Positions 33,567 through 41,434 of a stretch of DNA of 64,000 nt are shown one piece after another (within the stretch, counting starts at the first letter, position 1; every line of letters starts with the position of its first letter). This DNA comes from Gammaproteobacteria bacterium. Its GTDB lineage: Bacteria; Pseudomonadota; Gammaproteobacteria; Steroidobacterales; PWYM01. The stretch covers positions 1-64,000 of the forward strand of contig RECU01000040.1 in the NCBI GenBank assembly GCA_007693855.1, written 5' to 3'. A program made the position numbers and the translations under genes. The notes under the pieces are model-generated. The model searched no databases, was not told where the DNA came from, and saw only the letters and a list, made by a program, of their open reading frames with translations.

Positions 33567-33576
33567 CTGTATACAA
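33567..33576. promoter_or_regulatory. Isolated TTGTATACAA-type site
   Basis: CTGTATACAA (9 of 10 to the palindrome) lies 14 nt past the acyl-CoA dehydrogenase stop and 292 nt upstream of the DUF3450 start. It does not overlap a promoter I can recognise. It may be a functional operator for the TonB2 operon, or chance. Confidence 0.35.
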
Positions 33577-33590
33577 GGTCAGCCCCTTGA

Positions 33591-34820
33591 TCACAAGCCC
33601 CGATCTGGATCCGCAGGCGTGCGACGGCCGATTTCCACCCGCCCGACCGTGCGCAGATGCACCTCGTCCGGACCGTCAGCGATCCGCAGCGTCCGCGCCT
33701 GCGCCCAGAACCATGCCAGCGGAAAGTCCTGGCTCACGCCTGCGCCGCCATGCCCCTGGATGGCCCGGTCGATCACCGCCAGCGCCATTCGCGGCGCAAC
33801 GACCTTGATCATCGCGATCTCGCTGCGCGCCCGACGATTGCCATAACAGTCCATCATGTGCGCGGCCTTCAGCGTCAACAGGCGCGCCTGCTCGATTTCC
33901 AGCCGACACTCCGCGATCCTCTCGACCATCACACCGTGGCCCGCCAGGGGCTTCCCGAACGCCGTCCGTGACACTGCGCGGTCGACCAGCATCTCGAGCG
34001 CCCGCTCGGCCAGGCCGATCAGGCGCATGCAGTGGTGAATCCGCCCCGGGCCCAGCCGGCCCTGGGCAATCTCGAAGCCGCGACCCTCGCCAAGCAGCAT
34101 GTTGTCGGCTGGGACCCGCACGCCGTCGAAGCTGACCTCCGCATGCCCATGCGGCGCATCGTCATAACCGAACACGGTCAGGGGGCGCTCGACGCGCACC
34201 CCAGCTGTCGCCATCGGGACCAGAATCATCGACTGTTGCCGGTGGCGCTCAGCCTCGGGATTGCTGCGGCCCATGAAGATCATGATCTGGCAGCGCGGAT
34301 CCATGGCGCCCGAGGTCCACCATTTACGTCCGTCGATCACATATTCATGACCCTCGCGCCGGAGGGTCGCGGCAATATTGGTGGCGTCGGAGGAGGCGAC
34401 GGCCGGCTCGGTCATCGCGAAGGCCGAGCGGATCCTGCCCTCCAGCAACGGCACCAGCCAGTCGCGTTTCTGCGCCTCCGTACCATAGCGCACCAGCACT
34501 TCCATGTTGCCGGTGTCCGGCGCGCTGCAATTGAACACCTCGGGGGCCAGGGGCGAGCGCCCCATGATTTCGCACAGCGGTGCGTATTCCAGATTGCTCA
34601 GCCCGGCGCCGTACTCACTGTCCGGCAGAAACAGGTTCCACAGGCCTTCGCCACGCGCCTTGGCCTTGAGCTTCTCCATCACTGCAGGCACTGACCAGCG
34701 GGTGCTGGCGGCCGCCTGTTCGGCGGCGTAGATCGCTTCGGCCGGGTAGACCTCCTCGGCCATGAATGCCTCTAGCCGCGCAAGCAGCCGAGCCACTTTC
34801 GGGCTGTGCTCGAAATCCAT
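33591..34820 (-). CDS. Acyl-CoA dehydrogenase family protein (ACAD10/11-like)
   Basis: A 409-residue acyl-CoA dehydrogenase. Visible motifs are [19 protein letters not shown], the FAD-binding [26 protein letters not shown], the [15 protein letters not shown] stretch and the C-terminal [14 protein letters not shown]. These match the ACAD10/11-like branch, acting on branched or long-chain acyl-CoA. Electrons would pass to EtfAB (6413-8103). It is divergent from the SDR at 34981 and has a TTGTATACAA-type site past its 3' end. Substrate unknown. Confidence 0.94.
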   Translation of the reverse strand: MDFEHSPKVARLLARLEAFMAEEVYPAEAIYAAEQAAASTRWSVPAVMEKLKAKARGEGLWNLFLPDSEYGAGLSNLEYAPLCEIMGRSPLAPEVFNCSAPDTGNMEVLVRYGTEAQKRDWLVPLLEGRIRSAFAMTEPAVASSDATNIAATLRREGHEYVIDGRKWWTSGAMDPRCQIMIFMGRSNPEAERHRQQSMILVPMATAGVRVERPLTVFGYDDAPHGHAEVSFDGVRVPADNMLLGEGRGFEIAQGRLGPGRIHHCMRLIGLAERALEMLVDRAVSRTAFGKPLAGHGVMVERIAECRLEIEQARLLTLKAAHMMDCYGNRRARSEIAMIKVVAPRMALAVIDRAIQGHGGAGVSQDFPLAWFWAQARTLRIADGPDEVHLRTVGRVEIGRRTPADPDRGL

Positions 34821-34980
34821 CTCGTCCTTTTCGCTCCCGGCAGCACCCTGCGGGACTATAGCATGGGCCTGCCGACGCGCAGGGGGCCCGGCGACCCCTG
34901 CGGGCTGGCAGGGGATCGCCGTGACAGCCTGCAGGCGCTAGACTCACGGCCCTGCCGAAGCAGCTTCCGAGGACGTTTGC

Positions 34981-35751
34981 ATGAGCCTGTTCGATCTCAG
35001 TGGCGGTGTCGCCATCGTCACCGGCTCCAGCCGAGGCATTGGCAGGGCCATCGCCGAACAGCTGGCGGCGCACGGCGCCAGGGTGGTGGTCTCCAGCCGC
35101 AGCGCCGAGAGCTGTGAGCCGGTGGCCGAGGACATCCGCCGTCGCGGCGGCGAGGCCATGGTGGTGCCCTGCAACGTTGGCGATGACGAGGCCCTCGAGG
35201 CGCTGGTGAGCCGTACCCTGGCCGCCTGGGGGCGTATCGACACGCTGGTCTGCAACGCGGCTGCCAATCCGGTCTACGGCTCGATGCAGGACGTCGATGA
35301 CGCGGCGTTCGACAAGATCATGCGCGTCAACGTCCGCGCCAACATGAAGCTGGCACACGCGGTCCTGCCGCAGATGGCCGAACGTGGCCAGGGCAGCCTG
35401 ATCATCGTCTCCAGCGTCGTAGGCCTGACCGGTACCCGTCTGATCGGCACCTATGCCATGTCGAAAGCCGCCGACTTCCAGCTCGCGCGCAATCTCGCCG
35501 TCGAATGGGGCGACCGCGGCATCCGGGCCAACTGCATCGCGCCGGGGCTGATCCGCACGGACTTCGCCCGGGCCTTGTGGGAGGATGATCGCCAGCGCCG
35601 TCAGGTCGAGCGGGTCACGCCGCTGGGGCGGATCGGCGAGCCGGACGACATTGCCGGGGTCGCGGTATTCCTGGCCTCGGCGGCGGCGCGGTTCGTGACG
35701 GGACAGGCCATCGTCGCCGACGGCGGGCTGCTGATCCGCGAAAGCCTTTAA
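34981..35751 (+). CDS. SDR-family oxidoreductase (FabG/DHRS4-like)
   Basis: A 256-residue short-chain dehydrogenase. Cofactor loop VTGSSRGIGRAIAE, N-A-A-A motif (VCNAAAN, an NNAG variant), catalytic Ser in IIVSSVVGL and YAMSKAA with Tyr and Lys are visible, and the C-terminus has VTGQAIVADGGLLI. It leads a three-gene run (SDR, quinone oxidoreductase, histidine phosphatase) with 17-nt and overlapping junctions. It is divergent from the acyl-CoA dehydrogenase, hinting at a beta-oxidation-like function. Confidence 0.92.
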   Translation: MSLFDLSGGVAIVTGSSRGIGRAIAEQLAAHGARVVVSSRSAESCEPVAEDIRRRGGEAMVVPCNVGDDEALEALVSRTLAAWGRIDTLVCNAAANPVYGSMQDVDDAAFDKIMRVNVRANMKLAHAVLPQMAERGQGSLIIVSSVVGLTGTRLIGTYAMSKAADFQLARNLAVEWGDRGIRANCIAPGLIRTDFARALWEDDRQRRQVERVTPLGRIGEPDDIAGVAVFLASAAARFVTGQAIVADGGLLIRESL

Positions 35752-35768
35752 GCACGGAGTTTCCAGAC

Positions 35769-36737
35769 ATGCGCGCCATGCTTTGCCACCAGCACGGGGG
35801 TGTCGAACGCCTCGAGGCGGGCGAGTTGCCCGACCCGATGCCTGCCGACGGGGAAGTCGTGATCGAGATCCGCGCCTGCGGTCTGAACTTTCCCGATGTA
35901 CTGATGATCGCCGGCAAGTATCAGAATCAGCCGCCCCTGCCCTTCGCCCCGGGCGCAGAGGTCGCTGGCGTGGTCAAGGCCTGCGGGCCGGACGTGGACT
36001 CGCTGTCGCCCGGCCAGCGGGTCCTGGCCTATTGTGGTCATGGCGGTCTTGCTGAGCAGGTCGCTGTGCCGGCGGCCCAGGTGCTGCCGATCCCCGACCG
36101 GATGCCGTTCGCGGAAGCCGCCGCGTTTCTGCTCACCTTTGGCACCTCATGGCACGCATTGAAGCAACGTGCGGCCCTGAGGGCGGACGAGACCCTGCTG
36201 GTGCTGGGGGCGGCCGGGGGCGTCGGGCTGGCGGCGGTCGAACTCGGCAAACTGCTGGGCGCGCGGGTGCTTGCCGTGGCCAGCAGCGAGGAGAAGCGCG
36301 CACTCGCGGCGGCACACGGCGCCGATGAGGTGCGCGACTACGCCGACCTGCGCACCAGCATCGCAGAGTTCACCGCAGGGCGCGGCATCGATGTCGTGTT
36401 CGATCCGGTAGGCGGGCCACTGTTCGAGCAGGCCTTGCGCTCCTGCGCCTGGAACGGCCGGGCTCTGGTGATCGGCTTCGCTGGCGGCGAGATTCCGCAG
36501 GTGCCGATGAACCTCCCGCTGCTCAAGGGCGCAAGCATCGTCGGCGTATTCTGGGGCAGTTTCGTCGCTCGGGAACCTGAGGTGGCCCGCGAAAACCATC
36601 TCGAGCTGCTCGACCACTACGCCGCCGGCCGCCTGCAGGTGCACGTCGGTGCGACCTATCCGCTGGCACAGGCTGCCGAGGCGCTGGCGCTGCTGGCCGG
36701 CCGGGGGGCCCTGGGCAAGGTGGTGGTCACACCGTGA
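35769..36737 (+). CDS. NADPH:quinone oxidoreductase-like MDR-family protein
   Basis: A 322-residue medium-chain reductase without the structural or catalytic zinc Cys ligands. The QOR signature NFPDVLMIAGKYQNQPPLPF and APGAEVAGVV are present, and the NADPH-binding loop is VLGAAGGVGLAAVEL. It reduces quinones or alpha,beta-unsaturated carbonyls. Some relatives are called NADPH:quinone reductase in short-chain acyl-CoA pathways. The stop overlaps the start of the next gene (GTGA). Confidence 0.9.
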   Translation: MRAMLCHQHGGVERLEAGELPDPMPADGEVVIEIRACGLNFPDVLMIAGKYQNQPPLPFAPGAEVAGVVKACGPDVDSLSPGQRVLAYCGHGGLAEQVAVPAAQVLPIPDRMPFAEAAAFLLTFGTSWHALKQRAALRADETLLVLGAAGGVGLAAVELGKLLGARVLAVASSEEKRALAAAHGADEVRDYADLRTSIAEFTAGRGIDVVFDPVGGPLFEQALRSCAWNGRALVIGFAGGEIPQVPMNLPLLKGASIVGVFWGSFVAREPEVARENHLELLDHYAAGRLQVHVGATYPLAQAAEALALLAGRGALGKVVVTP

Positions 36738-37450
36738 GTCGCCTGTTGTTGGTCCGGCATGGCCAGGCGTCTTTTTTCGGCGGCGACTACGACCAGCTGT
36801 CACCGCAGGGCCTGGCGCAGGCACGCCGGCTTGGGCAGCACCTCGCCGACACCGGGGTGTCGATCGACATCAGCTATGTCGGCCCGCTGCGTCGCCACCG
36901 GGAAACCGCCGCGGCTGTCGCCACCACCTACCGGGCCGCGCGCGGCGACTGGCCTGCCGAGCACTCGGTCGAGACCCTCGCCGAGCATGCAGCCGCGGCG
37001 GTCATGAAGAGCGTCCTGGGCCTGACGGAGGCCTCCGGGAATGGCGGACTTTCGCTCACCCCCTCGGAAGATCCTGCCGAGCGCCAGCGCCTCGTCCGGG
37101 ACTACTTCCGGCGTTGGGAACAGGTCTCCCGCCGCTGGATCGACGGTGAGTTCACCGAGCTGCCGCACGAATCCTGGCAGTCTGCCCGCCGCCGCGCAGC
37201 AGAGGCACTCGCGCTGATGACGGCACCTGGACGCACCGGCGAGACCCGGATCGCCTTCTCCTCGGGTGGCCTGATCTGCATGATCGTGGGCGAACTGCTC
37301 GGCCTGGACGACCAGCGGATCTTCGACCTGAGCCTGGTGTTCGGCAACAGCGCGATGGCTGAAATCCGGTTTTCCGGACAGCGCCGGACCCTTGCCGGTT
37401 TCAACCTGACCCCGCACCTTGTCGACCAGGGACTGGCCACGATGGTCTGA
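36734..37450 (+). CDS. Histidine phosphatase (phosphoglycerate-mutase-like) family protein
   Basis: A 238-residue protein with the RHG phosphohistidine motif near the N-terminus (LLLVRHGQAS), the second conserved Arg in YVGPLRRHRETA, and a C-terminal ISFSSGG-like segment (IAFSSGGLICMIVG) where the usual second catalytic His of the family is not obvious. The GTG start overlaps the previous stop. It may be a general phosphomonoesterase. Whether it could act on histidinol phosphate, given the degenerate HisB at 53249, is speculation, as the genes are 16 kb apart. Confidence 0.85.
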   Translation: MSRLLLVRHGQASFFGGDYDQLSPQGLAQARRLGQHLADTGVSIDISYVGPLRRHRETAAAVATTYRAARGDWPAEHSVETLAEHAAAAVMKSVLGLTEASGNGGLSLTPSEDPAERQRLVRDYFRRWEQVSRRWIDGEFTELPHESWQSARRRAAEALALMTAPGRTGETRIAFSSGGLICMIVGELLGLDDQRIFDLSLVFGNSAMAEIRFSGQRRTLAGFNLTPHLVDQGLATMV

Positions 37451-37478
37451 CCGAGGAGCCGGCGCGGGACACCAGGTG

Positions 37479-37507
37479 TTGACAGCCCCGGTTGTATACA
37501 ACATGAT
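37479..37507 (+). promoter_or_regulatory. Candidate sigma-70 promoter of the leu operon
   Basis: Consensus -35 TTGACA (37479-37484), 17-nt spacing and -10 CATGAT (37502-37507, four of six matches). A start site near 37514 would place the leader ATG at 37515 almost at the 5' end, so either the message is nearly leaderless or the in-frame GTG at 37566 is used. This promoter assignment is therefore moderate. Confidence 0.5.
37491..37502. promoter_or_regulatory. Perfect GTTGTATACAAC palindrome in the leu promoter
   Basis: A 12-bp perfect palindrome with the TTGTATACAA core at 37492-37501 lies between the -35 and -10 boxes of the leu promoter. It is the most symmetrical of the five sites in the window. 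It suggests that transcription initiation, besides attenuation, is controlled by a GntR-type regulator. Confidence 0.55.
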
Positions 37508-37514
37508 CCAGGCC

Positions 37515-37628
37515 ATGAACATCGCTGCGCCCAGGCTGAATCTGTTCGTCACAGGCACCCTGTCTGTGCGGGGCGCGCTTGCCGGCCTTCTCCTGCTTAG
37601 CCGCTGGAGGTGCGGGCTGTCCGGCTGA
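37515..37628 (+). CDS. leu operon leader peptide
   Basis: A 37-residue ORF, too short for normal gene calls. It holds nine Leu codons, including the run CTT CTC CTG CTT at 37587-37598 (residues 25-28, GLLLLSRW). After the Leu run, GGTGCGGG at 37609-37616 is complementary to the 5' arm of the terminator at 37654-37661. If leucyl-tRNA is scarce, a ribosome stalled on the Leu run would leave 37609-37616 free to form the antiterminator, while completed translation to the TGA at 37626-37628 would mask it. The exact start codon is uncertain. Confidence 0.8.
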   Translation: MNIAAPRLNLFVTGTLSVRGALAGLLLLSRWRCGLSG

Positions 37629-37686
37629 ACACCACGTTTCGCTGAACACCAACCCCGCACCGGCAGACGATGCGGGGTTTTTTTTT
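37609..37686 (+). terminator. leu attenuator: antiterminator/terminator pair
   Basis: The terminator is a perfect 9-bp stem AACCCCGCA (37651-37659) / TGCGGGGTT (37671-37679), 11-nt loop, followed by nine Ts (37678-37686). Its 5' half can pair instead with GGTGCGGG (37609-37616), with an additional copy GTGCGGGG at 37566-37573. These mutually exclusive structures, directly after a Leu-rich leader ORF, define a transcription attenuator controlling the leu operon. Confidence 0.88.
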
Positions 37687-37727
37687 GCCGCTTCAGGGCG
37701 GCGGGACCCACGGAGTGACTGGCAGAC

Positions 37728-38825
37728 ATGATCGACCAACGCCTACCGGCCGAGCTGGCCGCGACCGACTGGGGTGCCGAGCCCGAGCAGCAGGAACAGC
37801 CGTCGACGTTTGCCGACATCGAGGCTGCCGCCGAGGTGATCGCCGCGTGGCTGCAGCCGACACCCCTCATCCGCCATCCCCTGCTCAACCAGCGCGCCGG
37901 CTGCGATCTGTGGGTGAAGCTGGAAAATGCCCAGCCGGTGGGCTCTTTCAAGATCAGGGGAACACTGAATCTGCTGGCCGCGCTGACCCCCGCTCAGCGT
38001 TCGGTCGGCCTGGTGACCGCCACGCGCGGGAACTTCGGTCAGGCGCTCGCGCGCGCCGCGGCGCTCTACGGCGCCCGCTGCACGATCTTCGTCCCCATGG
38101 GTAACGCGCCGGGCAAGAACGCCGCGATGCGCGCCACCGGCGCGGAGGTGATCGAACGCGGCCACGACTTCGATGCCGCCTGGGATGCTGCAGCACGGCA
38201 TGCGCGACGCAGTGGCCAGCCCTGCATTCATCCGGCACGTCACCGTGCCCTGGTCGCCGGACAGGGCACGGTCGCGCTGGAGATGCTCCGCCAGGTCTCT
38301 CAGCCTTTCGATGCCATCATCGTCCCGGTCGGCGGCGGCAGCCTGGCTGCCGGGACCGCACTCGCCGCGCGCAGACTCAGCCCGCATACCCGCATCATCG
38401 CGGTGCAGGCCGAGAATGCACCGGCTTTCCACCATGCCTGGCACACCGGCGAGGATCGTGCATTCGCCACCGCGCCGACGATTGCCGACGGCCTGGCCAG
38501 CCGGATCCCCGTCGCCTACACGATGTCGGTGCTGCGCGAGCATATCGACGAGTTCGTGACGGTCAGCGAGGCCGAGATCGCCGCCGCCATCCGGCTCTAT
38601 CTGGACACCGTCCACCAGCTTGCCGAGGGCGGGGGTGCCGCGCCCCTGGCGGCAGCCTGCAAACTCGCCGATGAACTCTCGGGCCGGCGCGTCGGCGTCG
38701 TGCTCAGCGGCGGCAACATCGATATCCCGACGCTGCGCGAGGTGCTCGACGAGGCGCCGACTCAGCACCATCCCCGGGCCATGGGCATCTATCCCATGGC
38801 CTCCCTCGATTACGGTAGCCGTTGA
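37728..38825 (+). CDS. Threonine dehydratase-like PLP enzyme without ACT domain
   Basis: A 365-residue fold-type II PLP enzyme. The PLP lysine motif is VGSFKIRGTLN, then ATRGNFGQALA and the phosphate-binding VPVGGGSLAAG; the C-terminus has VVLSGGNID. It resembles threonine/serine dehydratases and serine racemases. There is no C-terminal ACT-like regulatory domain, and a roughly 30-residue N-terminal extension precedes the catalytic domain. As first gene of the leu operon it probably makes 2-oxobutyrate for isoleucine, acting as an IlvA. The missing domain means that isoleucine feedback would have to act otherwise. Confidence 0.85.
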   Translation: MIDQRLPAELAATDWGAEPEQQEQPSTFADIEAAAEVIAAWLQPTPLIRHPLLNQRAGCDLWVKLENAQPVGSFKIRGTLNLLAALTPAQRSVGLVTATRGNFGQALARAAALYGARCTIFVPMGNAPGKNAAMRATGAEVIERGHDFDAAWDAAARHARRSGQPCIHPARHRALVAGQGTVALEMLRQVSQPFDAIIVPVGGGSLAAGTALAARRLSPHTRIIAVQAENAPAFHHAWHTGEDRAFATAPTIADGLASRIPVAYTMSVLREHIDEFVTVSEAEIAAAIRLYLDTVHQLAEGGGAAPLAAACKLADELSGRRVGVVLSGGNIDIPTLREVLDEAPTQHHPRAMGIYPMASLDYGSR

Positions 38826-38843
38826 CCGACAGGAGCCAAGACC

Positions 38844-40409
38844 ATGACCACACTGGCAGATGACAACCGCGTCAAGATCTTCGATACCACCCTGCGCGAT
38901 GGCGAGCAGGCTCCGGGCTGCAGCATGACGCTCCGTGAGAAGCTTCGCGTGGCCCAGGCGCTGGCCGATCTGCGCGTGGACATCATCGAGGCAGGGTTCC
39001 CGGCCGCGTCCCCGGGCGACTTCGAGTCCGTACAGGCCATCGCTGGCAGTATCCGCGGCCCGGTGATCTGCGGCCTGGCACGCTGTAACCCCGCCGACAT
39101 CGAGCGTGCCTGGCACGCGCTGCGCGAGGCCGAACACAAACGTATCCACGTGTTCGTCGCCACCAGTGCGATTCACCGCGAGCACAAGCTGCAGATGGCC
39201 AAGGAGGAGATTCTCAAGAGCGCGGTGGAGGGCGTGAAGCTCGCCCGCAGCTTCTGCGACGACGTGGAATTCTCCCCGGAAGACGCCTCGCGCACCGAGC
39301 TCGAATACCTGGCAGAGGTCGTCGCCGCCGTCATCGAAGCCGGCGCCAGAACCATCAACATTCCGGATACCGTGGGCTACACGGTCCCGGGTGAATTCCA
39401 TGAGGTCTTCCGCTATTTAAAGGAGCACGTCCCGGGCATCGATAACGTGGTGCTCTCGGTCCACTGCCATGACGATCTGGGTATGGCAGTGGCCAACAGC
39501 CTGGCTGCGGTGCAGGCCGGGGCACGTCAGGTGGAGTGCACGATCAACGGCATCGGTGAGCGGGCCGGCAACTGCTCGCTCGAGGAAATCGTGATGGCGC
39601 TGAAGACCCGCGAGGCCTACTTCGGACTGCACACGGGGATTGAGTCACGGCGTCTGTATCCCACCAGTCGGCTGGTCTCCTCGATCACCGGCATGCACGT
39701 CCCGCGCAACAAGGCGGTGGTCGGTGAAAATGCCTTCGCCCACGAGGCGGGCATCCACCAGCATGGCATGCTGCGTCATCATGCCACCTACGAGATCATG
39801 CGCCCGGAAGATGTCGGCATCAGCCGCTCCAACCTGGTGCTGGGCAAGCATAGCGGGCGTCATGCGTTCCGCGAGCGCGTCGAGCAACTCGGTTTCCGCC
39901 TGGATGACGCCGAGCTCAAGCGCTGTTTCGACGAGTTCAAGAAGCTCGCTGATCGGAAGAAGGAGATGTTCGACGCCGACATCGAGGCGATACTCATGAA
40001 CGCCGAGACTGGCCAGGCGGGATACTGGCGCATGGAAGAGCTGCATATCACCGCCGGCACGGGGACGATTGCGGCAGCCGCCGTGAAGCTCGTCTCTGAA
40101 GAAGACGAGGAGGTTCAGGAAGCGGCCGTCGGCGACGGCCCGGTCGCGGCGGCGTTCCGCGCCCTGGAGCGCGCCACCGGTATCGAACTGGTGCTGAAGA
40201 ACTTCGAGTTGCGCAGCGTGACCCTCGGGAACGATGCCCAGGGTGAGGTCACCGTGACGGTCGAATATAATGGGCAGTCCTTCAGGGGCCAGGGGCTGTC
40301 CACGGACATCGTCGAGGCTGGCGCGCGCGCTTACCTGGAGGTCATCAACCGCATCCAGCGACGACTGCGCAGCCCGGCGGCCGCGCCCGCCGCGGCGGCG
40401 AGCGCCTGA
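38844..40409 (+). CDS. leuA: 2-isopropylmalate synthase
   Basis: A 521-residue enzyme of the first committed step to leucine (acetyl-CoA + 2-oxoisovalerate). The N-terminal TIM barrel has IFDTTLRDGEQAPGCSM, the metal site VHCHDDLGMAVAN and GIGERAGNCSLEE; the GIHQHGML helix follows, and the C-terminal half contains the LeuA leucine-binding domain ending in a Pro/Ala-rich tail. AGGAG at 38831-38835 precedes the start. It lies 18 nt after the dehydratase gene within the attenuated operon. Confidence 0.97.
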   Translation: MTTLADDNRVKIFDTTLRDGEQAPGCSMTLREKLRVAQALADLRVDIIEAGFPAASPGDFESVQAIAGSIRGPVICGLARCNPADIERAWHALREAEHKRIHVFVATSAIHREHKLQMAKEEILKSAVEGVKLARSFCDDVEFSPEDASRTELEYLAEVVAAVIEAGARTINIPDTVGYTVPGEFHEVFRYLKEHVPGIDNVVLSVHCHDDLGMAVANSLAAVQAGARQVECTINGIGERAGNCSLEEIVMALKTREAYFGLHTGIESRRLYPTSRLVSSITGMHVPRNKAVVGENAFAHEAGIHQHGMLRHHATYEIMRPEDVGISRSNLVLGKHSGRHAFRERVEQLGFRLDDAELKRCFDEFKKLADRKKEMFDADIEAILMNAETGQAGYWRMEELHITAGTGTIAAAAVKLVSEEDEEVQEAAVGDGPVAAAFRALERATGIELVLKNFELRSVTLGNDAQGEVTVTVEYNGQSFRGQGLSTDIVEAGARAYLEVINRIQRRLRSPAAAPAAAASA

Positions 40410-40436
40410 ACAACAAACGATTACAAGGTACACCCC

Positions 40437-41381
40437 ATGCCCATCCAAGCAAGTCGCTTCATCTGGTTCAACGGCAAGCTCGTCCCCTGGGAGGAAGCCA
40501 ACGTCCACGTCCTCTCACACGCGCTGCATTACGGCTCGTCGGTGTTCGAGGGCATCCGCGTCTACCGCAGTCCCGCAGGCAGCCAGATCTTCCGCCTGGA
40601 GGAACATCTCCGGCGGCTGCATGACTCGGCCAAGATCTACCGTTTCCCGATCCCCTATGACGTGCCCACGCTCGCGGCGGCCTGCAAGCAGGTCATCCGC
40701 GACAACGGCCTGGAAAACGGCGCCTACATCCGACCTGTGGCCTTTCGCGGCTATGGCGAGATCGGGCTGGCGGCCAAACCGGACCATCGCGTCGACACCG
40801 CCATCGCCGCGTGGGAATGGGGGGCCTACCTGGGTGCCGAGGGCATGGAAAAGGGTGTGGATGTGTGCATTTCCTCCTGGCAGCGGGTCGCGCCCAACAC
40901 CCTGCCCGCATTGGCCAAGGCCGGAGGAAACTATCTCTCGAGCCAGCTGATCAGCATGGAGGCACGGCGGCTTGGCTTCGCCGAGGGCATTGCGCTGACC
41001 ACCCGTGGCACGGTCAGCGAGGGCGCGGGCGAGAACGTCTTCGTGGTCAAGAACGGCCGGATCTTCACACCGACGGCCACTGATTCCATCCTCACGGGGA
41101 TCACCCGCGACACCATCATCACGCTGGCACGCGAAGCGGGCCTCGAAGTGATCGAGAAGGAGCTCCCGCGCGAGATGCTGTATCTCGCCGACGAGATCTT
41201 CCTGACAGGTACGGCGGCGGAAATCACGCCAGTGCGCTCGGTGGACCGCCTGGAGGTCGGGACGGGCTGTCGCGGACCCGTGACCGAGATGCTTCAGTCA
41301 CGCTTTTTCGGCCTGTTCGACGGCTCGACCCCGGACCGTTGGGGCTGGCTTGACCCGGTCGACGCAAGCACGGCGGCCTGA
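40437..41381 (+). CDS. ilvE: Branched-chain amino acid aminotransferase
   Basis: A 314-residue fold-type IV PLP aminotransferase. The [21 protein letters not shown] opening, [13 protein letters not shown], the PLP-Lys region [18 protein letters not shown] and [15 protein letters not shown] match BCAT enzymes. It does the last transamination to leucine, isoleucine and valine. Its presence inside the leu gene cluster couples keto-acid supply with transamination. Confidence 0.95.
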   Translation: MPIQASRFIWFNGKLVPWEEANVHVLSHALHYGSSVFEGIRVYRSPAGSQIFRLEEHLRRLHDSAKIYRFPIPYDVPTLAAACKQVIRDNGLENGAYIRPVAFRGYGEIGLAAKPDHRVDTAIAAWEWGAYLGAEGMEKGVDVCISSWQRVAPNTLPALAKAGGNYLSSQLISMEARRLGFAEGIALTTRGTVSEGAGENVFVVKNGRIFTPTATDSILTGITRDTIITLAREAGLEVIEKELPREMLYLADEIFLTGTAAEITPVRSVDRLEVGTGCRGPVTEMLQSRFFGLFDGSTPDRWGWLDPVDASTAA

Positions 41382-41434
41382 TTCACAGCCGGGCACCGCG
41401 GCCCGGTCCAAACCATCTCGAGATAGGGAGTGTC

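Larger units (their letters stand above)
33276..33590. other. Intergenic region upstream of the TonB2-type operon
   Basis: This 315-bp region holds a candidate promoter for the operon (33428-33456), an inverted repeat in its spacer, and an isolated CTGTATACAA site at 33567-33576 near the end of the acyl-CoA dehydrogenase gene. I see no ORF or RNA gene in it. The leader before the DUF3450 start is about 145 nt, long enough for other control, but no riboswitch consensus is evident. Confidence 0.5.
37451..37727 (+). promoter_or_regulatory. Leucine operon regulatory leader
   Basis: This 277-bp region holds the whole control unit of the leu operon: a -35 TTGACA (37479-37484) with a 17-nt spacer to CATGAT (37502-37507), the palindrome GTTGTATACAAC inside that spacer, a leader ORF with four consecutive Leu codons, and an attenuator terminator before the first structural gene at 37728. 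The order promoter - leader peptide - terminator is classic for branched-chain amino acid attenuation. Confidence 0.85.

Noticed and set aside
33276-33590. Riboswitch in the 145-nt leader of the TonB2 operon
   Set aside because: I compared it by eye with cobalamin, FMN, TPP and SAM riboswitch cores and found none of their conserved segments.
36734-37450. The histidine phosphatase gene as the missing histidinol-phosphate phosphatase
   Set aside because: The histidine-phosphatase (RHG) fold is not an established histidinol-phosphate phosphatase type, and the gene is not linked to the his operon; kept only as a remote possibility.
37743-39401. A 552-codon minus-strand frame across the threonine dehydratase and leuA genes
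   Set aside because: The plus strand carries intact, motif-rich enzymes; the minus frame has no conserved feature.
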